10,996 bases of DNA from JANNYA01 sp043754435 (GTDB taxonomy: Bacteria; Pseudomonadota; Gammaproteobacteria; Xanthomonadales; SZUA-5), in assembly GCA_043754435.1 (NCBI GenBank), contig JAYUUS010000181.1, positions 1 through 10,996 of the forward strand, given 5' to 3'. Under the pieces are notes generated by a model that saw only the letters and a program-made list of their open reading frames with translations, was not told the origin of the DNA and did no database searches. This document shows positions 1 to 6,266 of this stretch, in pieces (positions within the stretch are counted from its first letter, which is position 1; every line of letters begins with the position of its first letter). Made by a program: the position numbers and the translations under genes.

Positions 1-90
1 GGGTGCGCTCAAGCGCACCATTAGATTGCACGGCAGTTGAATGGTGTGCTTGAGCGCGCCCAATGGGTATTGGTGCGCTTGAGCGCACCC
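1..90. repeat. Three copies of an 18-bp palindrome (REP-like cluster)
   Basis: The palindrome GGTGCGCTYRAGCGCACC (8-bp arms, 2-nt centre) occurs at 2-19, 43-60 and 72-89. The outer two copies, extended to 1-20 and 71-90, are exact reverse complements, giving a perfect 20-bp inverted pair. The middle copy differs at two arm positions, and both changes leave G:U pairs if the plus strand is transcribed. No T-run follows any copy, so they are not ordinary terminators. They could be a REP/REPIN-type element or repeated protein-binding sites upstream of the tRNA promoter. The cluster may continue beyond the left edge. Confidence 0.75.
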
Positions 91-126
91 TAAATCGCGG
101 ATGTTTTTAGCGAACTTAACTTTTAC

Positions 127-156
127 TTGCGTGAATTTCTGTTGAGCCGCTATAAT
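127..156 (+). promoter_or_regulatory. Sigma70-type promoter of the tRNA-fMet/nusA operon
   Basis: The -35 box TTGCGT (127-132) and a perfect -10 box TATAAT (151-156) are separated by 18 nt. A GC-rich stretch, cgcgg, directly follows the -10 box and would act as a discriminator, as expected for a growth-rate- or stringently controlled tRNA promoter. Transcription should begin near 163, only a few bases before the mature tRNA at 170. No other convincing promoter is seen before rimP, so this probably serves the whole operon. Confidence 0.75.
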
Positions 157-169
157 CGCGGTTCACTGC

Positions 170-246
<77 letters not shown>

Positions 247-272
247 ACGTTAGAATAAGTTTTCGATAGGGT

Positions 273-316
273 AACGTCAGATTTTACGACGTTGCTTGGA
301 GCGCATGGAAGCGCTC
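273..316 (+). promoter_or_regulatory. Two hairpins in the tRNA-rimP leader
   Basis: AACGTC (273-278) pairs perfectly with GACGTT (288-293), and GAGCGC (299-304) pairs perfectly with GCGCTC (311-316) around a 6-nt loop. Neither is followed by a real T-run, so these are not intrinsic terminators. They lie just after the tRNA 3' end and could be RNase processing structures or parts of a larger leader fold. Their function is inferred from position only. Confidence 0.45.
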
Positions 317-380
317 GTCTTTATAGATCGGTTCTAAGCTCGCGTAGCGAAATTTGAGTCGATTTACAGAAGAAATAAAT

Positions 381-401
381 GGGCCTAGCGCCCTTTTTTT
401 T
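381..401 (+). terminator. Intrinsic terminator 1 in the rimP leader
   Basis: GGGC (381-384) pairs with GCCC (390-393) around a 5-nt loop, and eight T residues follow (394-401). An A-rich stretch before the stem can extend pairing into the T-run. The stem is short, so termination may be partial or NusA-dependent. It is the first of two tandem terminators separating the tRNA from rimP. Confidence 0.7.
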
Positions 402-419
402 CGAGTTAAGATTATTCGA

Positions 420-439
420 GGGCCGATTGGCCCTTTTTT
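420..439 (+). terminator. Intrinsic terminator 2 in the rimP leader
   Basis: GGGCC (420-424) and GGCCC (429-433) form a perfect 5-bp stem with a 4-nt loop, followed by six T residues (434-439). It starts 18 nt after the end of terminator 1. The pair lets abundant tRNA transcription be uncoupled from expression of rimP-nusA-infB, and read-through could be set by NusA. Confidence 0.75.
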
Positions 440-506
440 ATTGCTAACGAAACACCGATTGCCGCATCAAAAAAACTTTGTTCCGCACACTTGAGTTTGA
501 CCGCCC

Positions 507-1061
507 TTGCACGCTACCGATCGCAAAACCGAGCTAGAAAATGCCCTGCGCCCCATCGCAGAAGCGCTCGGCTATGAATTTTGGTCGATGGAGTTGGTGC
601 AAAGTCGGGGCACGAGCATTTTGCGTATCTATATCGAGCTGACGGAACGCCACATTCGGGTAGAGGATTGCGCTAAGGTTTCGCGTGCGATCAGTGATAA
701 GTTGGACGAAATTGATCTAATTTCCGAAGATTACACTTTGGAAGTTTCATCGCCTGGACTTGAACGCCCGTTGGTGACTGCATCGCATTTTGCGCGCGCG
801 CTGGGCGAGGAAGTCAAAGTTGAAACCTTTTTGCCGCGTGATGGCCGTAAACGCTACCGTGCATTTTTGACGGCGGTTTCGGGTGATGAAATTACGCTGG
901 AGTTTGAGAAAAAGTCCGTGCAATTACGTGTCGCTGAAATAGCCAAGGCGCATGTGATTCCTGATTTCACTAAACCGCATGTTCCACGTCCGGGCGATGC
1001 TTTGTTGGATGCCGACGATGGCCCGATAGAAGGCGCTGATGTCGATGCGGATGAAGCTTGA
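507..1061 (+). CDS. rimP: Ribosome maturation factor RimP
   Basis: RimP binds the 30S precursor and helps assemble the small subunit. The protein is 184 aa. The N-terminal alpha/beta domain spans about residues 8-90 and ends in the diagnostic block LEVSSPGLERPL (78-89). The C-terminal Sm-like barrel spans about 93-154 and ends in VIPDF. E. coli RimP is about 150 aa and ends at that point, so roughly 30 residues here (155-184) are an extra, Asp-rich, probably disordered tail. The start is TTG at 507: a TGA stop lies at 498-500 in frame, and the next in-frame ATG (residue 28) would remove conserved sequence. No good Shine-Dalgarno site precedes it, suggesting weak initiation. It is the first protein gene of the nusA operon, downstream of two terminators. 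Confidence 0.95.
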   Translation: MHATDRKTELENALRPIAEALGYEFWSMELVQSRGTSILRIYIELTERHIRVEDCAKVSRAISDKLDEIDLISEDYTLEVSSPGLERPLVTASHFARALGEEVKVETFLPRDGRKRYRAFLTAVSGDEITLEFEKKSVQLRVAEIAKAHVIPDFTKPHVPRPGDALLDADDGPIEGADVDADEA

Positions 1062-1190
1062 TTCGAATAAAATGAAGTTAATGAACTGTATTGCCCCAAG
1101 CCGCTGCTGTTGGCCTTTCTGACCGGCGGTATTTCTACATCTAGTGTGTCTGTTTGCAAGTTGCCACATACCTGCGCGATGTTTTTCTGA

Positions 1191-1235
1191 GTGTCTTTAT
1201 GAGTAGTGTCCTTATGAATATCGTTCTTACGAGTT
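1191..1235 (+). repeat. Three imperfect 15-nt tandem repeats before nusA
   Basis: Units at 1191-1205 (GTGTCTTTATGAGTA), 1206-1220 (GTGTCCTTATGAATA) and 1221-1235 (TCGTTCTTACGAGTT) are related, the first two strongly. They end 7 nt before the nusA ATG. The period is a multiple of three, and one frame stays open through the repeats, reading from ATG 1199 for 15 codons to a TGA at 1244-1246 that overlaps the nusA ATG. The rest of the 181-nt rimP-nusA gap (1062-1190) shows no gene or terminator that I can support. Confidence 0.55.
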
Positions 1236-1242
1236 ACCTGTC

Positions 1243-2715
1243 ATGAGCAAAGAAATGCTTCTGGTTGTTGAAGCGATGGCCAATGAAAAGAGCGTTTCGC
1301 GTTCGGTGGTCTATGAGGCGCTTGAGAGTGCTTTGGCTTCTGCGGCGAAAAAAACCAGTGGCGACGAAATCGCTGCGCGGGTTTCCATCAATCGCAACAC
1401 CGGTGTATATGAAACGTTCCGCCGCTGGGAAATTGTTGCGGATGATGTGCGTATGGAAAACCCGCAGGCGCAAATTCGTTTGATGGATGCTTTAGATGTG
1501 CAGCCAGACGCGCAAATCGGCGGTTTTATCGAAGAGCCGATGGAAAACCCAGAATTGGGCCGCATTGGCGCGCAAACCGCGAAGCAAGTTATTTTGCAGC
1601 GCGTGCGTGAAGCTGAGCGCCAATTGGTGGTGGATCGCTTTATTGATCGCAAAGGTGAGTTAATTACCGGCACCGTCAAGCGCATTGAGCGCGGCAATGT
1701 CTATGTCGATATGGGCGAAAACGCAGAAGCGATGATCCCGAAAGAACGCACGATTCCGCGTGAATCGATCCGGGTAGGTGATCGCATTCGTGGGTTGCTG
1801 TATGACATCCGCGCCGAAATTCGTGGCCCGCAGCTGTTCGTTTCGCGCACTGCACCCGAATTTATGATTGAGCTGTTTCGCTTGGAAGTGCCGGAAGTAG
1901 GGCAGGGCTTGGTTGAAATTAAAGGCTGCGCCCGGGATGCCGGTGACCGCGCAAAAATGGCGGTGCGTGCGAAAGATCAACGCACTGATCCTATCGGTGC
2001 CTGCATTGGTATGCGCGGCGCGCGGGTGCAAGCGGTGACCAACGAATTGAACGGCGAGCGCGTTGATATTGTGCTCTGGAACGACAATGCCGCGCAATTT
2101 GTCATCAATGCGATGGCACCAGCGGAAGTGCAGTCGATTATTCAGGATGAAGAAAATCATTCTATGGATATTGCGGTTGCCGAAGATAAACTGTCGCAAG
2201 CCATTGGTCGCGGTGGTCAAAACGTGCGTTTGGCAAGCAAGCTGACCGGTTGGGCGCTCAATGTTATGACCCAAGCGCAAGCACAAACCAAGAGCGAAAG
2301 CGAATCCAACGCGACCCGCGCCATGTTTATTGAGCGCCTTGATATTGACGAAGAAATTGCCAATATCTTGGTGCAGGAAGGTTTCTCGACCGTGGAAGAA
2401 GTGGCTTACGTTCCCGCCAGCGAACTGCTCGGCGTGGAAGAGTTCGACGAGGCTTTGGTCGAGGAATTACGTGCGCGTGCCCGCGATTCGCTGCTCAATC
2501 AACTGATTGCACAAGAAGAAGCGGTGGACGGCAACCCGGCTGCGGACTTACTCGGTTTGCAAGGGATGGATCAAGATACCGCTTTCGCTTTGGCTGCGAA
2601 GGGCATTAAAAGTAAAGACGAGCTTGCCGAACTTGCAACTGATGAGCTGATGGAGTTGGTGGAAATCTCAGCAGAGCAGGCTGCGGCTTTGATTATGTCG
2701 GCCCGTGGTCCCTAG
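1243..2715 (+). CDS. nusA: Transcription termination/antitermination factor NusA
   Basis: NusA binds RNA polymerase near the RNA exit channel, promotes pausing and hairpin-dependent termination, and takes part in rRNA antitermination. The protein is 490 aa, close to the 495 of E. coli, with the whole proteobacterial layout. The N-terminal RNAP-binding domain covers about 1-130 (opening MSKEMLLVVEA), S1 about 137-201, KH1 with GACIGMRG at 252-259, KH2 with GRGG at 322-325, then two acidic repeats, AR1 about 362-415 and AR2 about 435-488. The repeats are a feature of gamma- and betaproteobacterial NusA and bind the alpha subunit C-terminal domain. ATG 1243 gives the family-standard N-terminus. 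Only a weak CGAG lies upstream as a ribosome site, and the ATG overlaps the stop of a micro-ORF, so coupling is possible. Confidence 0.98.
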   Translation: MSKEMLLVVEAMANEKSVSRSVVYEALESALASAAKKTSGDEIAARVSINRNTGVYETFRRWEIVADDVRMENPQAQIRLMDALDVQPDAQIGGFIEEPMENPELGRIGAQTAKQVILQRVREAERQLVVDRFIDRKGELITGTVKRIERGNVYVDMGENAEAMIPKERTIPRESIRVGDRIRGLLYDIRAEIRGPQLFVSRTAPEFMIELFRLEVPEVGQGLVEIKGCARDAGDRAKMAVRAKDQRTDPIGACIGMRGARVQAVTNELNGERVDIVLWNDNAAQFVINAMAPAEVQSIIQDEENHSMDIAVAEDKLSQAIGRGGQNVRLASKLTGWALNVMTQAQAQTKSESESNATRAMFIERLDIDEEIANILVQEGFSTVEEVAYVPASELLGVEEFDEALVEELRARARDSLLNQLIAQEEAVDGNPAADLLGLQGMDQDTAFALAAKGIKSKDELAELATDELMELVEISAEQAAALIMSARGP

Positions 2716-2746
2716 CACATAAATAAGATCCACGTTGAAAATAGCT

Positions 2747-2845
2747 AAACACGTTTTGTTTAATTGTTTTGCCCAGGCAAAACACGTTTTGTTTAATTGT
2801 TTTGCCAAGGCAAAGCACGTTTTGTTTAATTGTTTTGCCAAGGCA
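2747..2845 (+). repeat. Three 33-bp tandem repeats in the nusA-infB gap
   Basis: Three units of 33 bp lie at 2747-2779, 2780-2812 and 2813-2845, with only a few substitutions between them; a fourth unit begins and breaks off near 2849. Each contains TTTTGCC, a 2-nt spacer and GGCAAA(A), forming a 7-9 bp hairpin. The GGCAAAAC arm can instead pair with GTTTTG of the next unit (for example CAAAAC 2778-2783 with GTTTTG 2786-2791), so alternative folds are possible. The array ends about 45 nt before the infB ribosome site. The array is AT-rich, unlike the flanking genes. Confidence 0.9.
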
Positions 2846-2890
2846 AAACAAAATTTGAGTTTAAGACTCACCAATGTATTGAGATTCGCC

Positions 2891-2896
2891 AGGAGC
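2891..2896 (+). promoter_or_regulatory. Ribosome binding site deciding the infB start
   Basis: AGGAGC lies 8 nt before ATG 2905. This selects 2905 over the longer TTG-initiated frame beginning at 2830 inside the 33-bp repeats, and over the internal ATG at 2914, which would be 17 nt from the site. Confidence 0.85.
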
Positions 2897-2904
2897 ACTA
2901 CACC

Positions 2905-5900
2905 ATGGCCGGTATGACCGTTCAACAGCTTGCCCAATTGCTCAACCTTCCGGTTGAGCGCTTGCTTGTACAATTTAAAAATGCAGGTCTTAAGCCCTCT
3001 GCGGCGGGTTCCGAGGTGAATCCTGCGGAAAAGGTCAAGCTGCTGGAGTTTTTGCGTACCGCGCATGGTAAAGCAAGCACGGGCAGCGATGTCAGTGCGC
3101 CCGCACAAATTACGCTCAAACGCAAGACGGTCAATGAGTTACCGGTGTCCCCAGGTGGCGGTGGTAAATTCCTGCATAGCAACAAAACTGTCAGCGTCGA
3201 AGTGCGACAAAAACGCACCTACGTTCAGCGCGGTGCGGTAGCCGATGCGAATAGCGAACAGGATCTTGAGCGCGCCGATGCCATTCGTAAGCTAGGCGAG
3301 TCCAAATTGCGCGCTGAGTCCGAGCAAATGATTCTGCGCGATCAGGACGCAAGACGCAAAGCAGAAGAAGTCAAGCAGCTGATCGAAGATAATCGCCGTC
3401 GCGGTATCCACGTTCAAGAAGTGATTAAGCCGGTAGAGGTCATTGCACCGCCGCCGGTTGAAGTAAAGGCAGGGGAAGCAAAGGCTGTAGAAGTGAAAGC
3501 GGTGGAAGTAAAGGCCCCGGAAGTAAAGGCCGTGGAAGCACCGGTTGCGGTAGCGGCAACGCCCGTCACGGTCAGTGTGCCGGACGTCGCAGCGGCAACG
3601 CCTCAAGCGACACCTGAGCGCACCGTAACGCCTGAGCGTGTTGAAGCACCGCCTAGACCGAGCTATCCACCGCGTACGGGTGCGCCAGCGGGCGGTTATC
3701 CACCGCGTACGGGTGCGCCAGCGGGCGGTTATCCGCCGCGTACGGGTGCGTCAGCGGGCGGTTATCCGCCGCGCACTGCGCCGCCAGCGGGCGGTTATCC
3801 CCCGCGCACAGCGCCGCCAGCGGGCGGTTATCCACCGCGCACAGCACCACCAGCGGGTGGTTATCCACCGCGCACAGCACCACCAGCGGGCGGTTATCCG
3901 CCGCGCACAGCACCACCAGCGGGCGGTTATCCGCCGCGCACAGCACCACCAGCGGGCGGTTATCCGCCGCGCACTGCGCCACCAGCAGGTGGTTATCCGC
4001 CGCGCACCGGTGCTGCGCCCGTCCCCGGCGCACCGCGTAATTTGGGGCCAAATTCCGCGCCGCTGAATGAGCGTAAAAATAATTACGGCAAAAACGCGCC
4101 GAAAGGTAAAGCGGCAGGTGCAGCACCTGCGCGCGGTCGCGAGGATAGCGGTACGCCAAGCTACGATTTAGGTCAGCTGCATTTAGCAGACGGCGCTACG
4201 CGGCGGCCAAAGCGTCGCGCGAAAGGGCCGCGTGATTTGGTTCGTGGCGCGCAAACTGCGGCTGCTGGGCCGCATGCGTTCTCCAAGCCAACCGCACCGG
4301 TGACGCGCGATGTCGCGGTGGGCGATTCTATTCAAGTCGGTGAACTGGCGAGTTTGCTGGCGGTGAAAACTGGTGAAGTCATCAAGTGCCTCATGAAAAT
4401 GGGCGTCATGGCGACGATCAATCAGGTTATTGACCATGACACCGCCGCCCTAGTCGCGGAAGAATTGGGCCACGTGGTCACACGCGCCGCAGATACCGAT
4501 GTGGAAACGACGCTGATCGCGGCGCAATCAGATGAAGCCACCGAGCCACGTCCGCCGGTTGTAACGATCATGGGCCACGTTGATCACGGTAAAACCAGCT
4601 TGCTCGATTACATTCGCCGCACCAAAGTCGCTTCCGGTGAAGCCGGCGGCATTACCCAGCATATTGGCGCTTATCACGTCACCACGCCGAAGGGCGTTAT
4701 TACTTTCCTCGATACCCCAGGCCACGCTGCGTTTACCTCGATGCGTGCACGCGGTGCCAAACTCACTGACATTATTGTGTTGGTGGTGGCTGCCGACGAT
4801 GGCGTGATGCCGCAAACGATTGAAGCGATCAAACACGCGAAAGCAGCCGGTGTGCCGCTGATTGTGGCAGTCAATAAAATGGACAAAGCCGACGCTGACC
4901 CTGAACGCGTCAAGCAAGGCCTGCTGCAGCACGAAGTGGTGCCAGAAGAATTCGGCGGCGATGTGCAGTTCATCCCTTTAAGCGCCAAAACCGGCATGGG
5001 CGTGGACACGCTGCTGGAAAATATTTCGGTGCAGGCCGAGGTGATGGAACTGCGCGCCGCAACTTTGGGCCGTGCACGCGGTACGGTCGTGGAATCCTCG
5101 CTCGATAAGGGGCGCGGTACGGTCGCCACCATTTTGGTGCAGTCTGGCACCTTGAAGAAAGGCGATGTCATGCTCTGCGGCACCCAATGGGGCCGTGTGC
5201 GTGCGATGTTTGACGAAACTGGGCGCCAAATTACCGAAGCTGGCCCGTCTATTCCTGCCGTGGTGGTAGGTTTACAGGGCACGCCAAATGCCGGTGATGA
5301 CTTTATGGTGTTGGCAAACGAGCGTATGGCGCGTGACGCAGCACTTGAACGTGAAAACAAAATTCGCGATCAGCGGCTAACCCGCAGTTCAGCTGGCAAG
5401 CTAGAAGACATGTTTAGTCAAATGACCGCAGTCGATGTCAAAACATTGAATATTTTGGTCAAAGCCGACGTTCAAGGCTCGGTTGAAGCCCTACGCGAAA
5501 GCTTGGTCAAACTGGCAACGGCCGATATCAAGGTCAATGTGATTAGCTCGGGCGTTGGCGGCATTACCGAAAGTGACGCTTCACTTGCGGTATCCGCCAA
5601 AGCATTGGTCATTGGCTTTAACGTCCGTGCCGATGCCAGCGCGCGTAAGGTCTTGAGCGATGGCGGCGTATCGTTGAACTATTACTCGATTATTTATGAA
5701 GCAATCGATCACGTTCGCGGCACTCTGACCGGCCTGCTTGGCAATGAAATCAAAGAAGTTATTTTGGGCACCGCCCAAGTTCGTGATGTGTTCCGCTCCA
5801 CCAAATTCGGTGCAGTCGCGGGCTGTATGGTGTTGGAAGGTGTGGTCAAGCGCAGCAAGCCAATTCGCGTTCTACGCGACAACGTGGTGATCTTCCAAGG

Positions 5901-6051
5901 CGAATTGGAATCCCTGCGCCGCTTCAAAGATTTGGTCGACGATGTACGCAACGGCATGGAATGCGGCATCGCGGTCAAGCAATACAACGACGTCAAGGTC
6001 AACGATCAGATCGAATGCTTTGATCGTATTGAAGTTGCGCGTATTTTGTAG
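2905..6051 (+). CDS. infB: Translation initiation factor IF-2 with repeat-expanded linker
   Basis: IF2 is the GTPase that brings fMet-tRNA to the 30S P site and promotes subunit joining. From ATG 2905 it is 1048 aa. An N-terminal IF2_N domain covers about 1-50. A long charged, Val/Lys/Glu-rich linker follows, then ten full 11-residue repeats of YPPRTxxxAGG from residue 254 to 363. A second IF2_N-like domain lies at about 470-530. The G domain carries G1 GHVDHGKT (557-564), G2 Thr584, G3 DTPGH (603-607), G4 NKMD (657-660) and G5 SAK (693-695), and domains II, C1 and C2 run to the end. In E. coli (890 aa) the G1 motif lies near 398, so all the extra length, about 160 residues, is N-terminal to the G domain. 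The GTPase core looks fully functional. The gene is last in the operon. Confidence 0.98.
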   Translation: MAGMTVQQLAQLLNLPVERLLVQFKNAGLKPSAAGSEVNPAEKVKLLEFLRTAHGKASTGSDVSAPAQITLKRKTVNELPVSPGGGGKFLHSNKTVSVEVRQKRTYVQRGAVADANSEQDLERADAIRKLGESKLRAESEQMILRDQDARRKAEEVKQLIEDNRRRGIHVQEVIKPVEVIAPPPVEVKAGEAKAVEVKAVEVKAPEVKAVEAPVAVAATPVTVSVPDVAAATPQATPERTVTPERVEAPPRPSYPPRTGAPAGGYPPRTGAPAGGYPPRTGASAGGYPPRTAPPAGGYPPRTAPPAGGYPPRTAPPAGGYPPRTAPPAGGYPPRTAPPAGGYPPRTAPPAGGYPPRTAPPAGGYPPRTGAAPVPGAPRNLGPNSAPLNERKNNYGKNAPKGKAAGAAPARGREDSGTPSYDLGQLHLADGATRRPKRRAKGPRDLVRGAQTAAAGPHAFSKPTAPVTRDVAVGDSIQVGELASLLAVKTGEVIKCLMKMGVMATINQVIDHDTAALVAEELGHVVTRAADTDVETTLIAAQSDEATEPRPPVVTIMGHVDHGKTSLLDYIRRTKVASGEAGGITQHIGAYHVTTPKGVITFLDTPGHAAFTSMRARGAKLTDIIVLVVAADDGVMPQTIEAIKHAKAAGVPLIVAVNKMDKADADPERVKQGLLQHEVVPEEFGGDVQFIPLSAKTGMGVDTLLENISVQAEVMELRAATLGRARGTVVESSLDKGRGTVATILVQSGTLKKGDVMLCGTQWGRVRAMFDETGRQITEAGPSIPAVVVGLQGTPNAGDDFMVLANERMARDAALERENKIRDQRLTRSSAGKLEDMFSQMTAVDVKTLNILVKADVQGSVEALRESLVKLATADIKVNVISSGVGGITESDASLAVSAKALVIGFNVRADASARKVLSDGGVSLNYYSIIYEAIDHVRGTLTGLLGNEIKEVILGTAQVRDVFRSTKFGAVAGCMVLEGVVKRSKPIRVLRDNVVIFQGELESLRRFKDLVDDVRNGMECGIAVKQYNDVKVNDQIECFDRIEVARIL
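3664..3993 (+). repeat. Ten in-frame 33-bp repeats inside infB
   Basis: Tyr codons recur every 33 nt from 3664 to 3994. Units 1-2 encode YPPRTGAPAGG, unit 3 YPPRTGASAGG and units 4-10 YPPRTAPPAGG; an eleventh, partial unit starts at 3994 (YPPRTGA). Neighbouring units differ by few or no silent changes (for example those at 3895 and 3928), which suggests recent expansion by slippage or unequal recombination. Each unit carries one Tyr and one Arg in a Pro/Gly/Ala spacer. Confidence 0.95.
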
Positions 6052-6079
6052 GTTTAGTGCTTACGAAAGTGAAAGAGTG

Positions 6080-6107
6080 AAACCCTGCTTATGGCGGGGT
6101 TTTTTTT
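6080..6107 (+). terminator. Intrinsic terminator after infB
   Basis: AAACCCTGC (6080-6088) pairs over nine positions (one G:U) with GCGGGGTTT (6094-6102) around a 5-nt loop, within a run of eight T residues (6100-6107). It starts 28 nt after the infB stop, so the operon appears to end here. Confidence 0.92.
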
Positions 6108-6149
6108 ATTGAGCAAGGCGGCACGTTTTTGTTTTTGCCACGCGAAATG

Positions 6150-6224
6150 AGTGCGGGCGCGTGGATCGTGGCTAAACATTGAATCTGTAGAGCCGGTTTT
6201 ACTCTTACCGGCTGCGCCCGCACT
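6150..6224. promoter_or_regulatory. Nested inverted repeats upstream of the aldolase gene
   Basis: AGTGCGGGCGC (6150-6160) is an exact reverse complement of GCGCCCGCACT (6214-6224). Inside, AGCCGGT (6191-6197) pairs with ACCGGCT (6207-6213). The two right-hand arms abut, while the left-hand arms are 30 nt apart. A possible weak promoter overlaps the right side: TTACCG (6205-6210), an 18-nt spacer, TATTCT (6229-6234). The element could be an operator, a leader RNA structure or a remnant of a palindromic repeat. Position suggests a role in aldolase expression, but this is inference. Confidence 0.5.
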
Positions 6225-6266
6225 GCGGTATTCTAGGCAACCCGAATTTAACCGAATTAACCGCCC

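Noticed and set aside
1..90. CRISPR array
   Set aside because: Three palindromic copies with unequal spacings (41 and 29 bp), opposite orientation and no cas genes do not fit a CRISPR.
1072..1122. 16-codon ORF just after rimP (MKLMNCIAPSRCCWPF)
   Set aside because: No ribosome site, no recognisable similarity, and short enough to occur by chance.
1660..2286. 208-codon minus-strand frame inside nusA
   Set aside because: Entirely antisense to a well-conserved gene; no ribosome site or recognisable domain.
2747..2845. CRISPR array in the nusA-infB gap
   Set aside because: The units are directly contiguous with no unique spacers, so this is a tandem repeat.
2830..2904. N-terminal extension of IF2 from TTG 2830
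   Set aside because: It begins inside the repeat array with no ribosome site, while ATG 2905 has AGGAGC at ideal spacing and gives the standard IF2_N start.
2735..2917. 60-codon frame running through the 33-bp repeats (KHVLFNCFA-type repeats) into the infB start
   Set aside because: It starts at TTG without a ribosome site, and is open only because the repeat length is a multiple of three; composition is unlike a real protein.
3638..4159. Long alternative frames on both strands over the infB repeat tract (Arg/His-rich and Asp/Asn-rich repeat proteins)
   Set aside because: They are shadows of the in-frame 33-bp repeats of infB; the IF2 frame is clearly the coding one.
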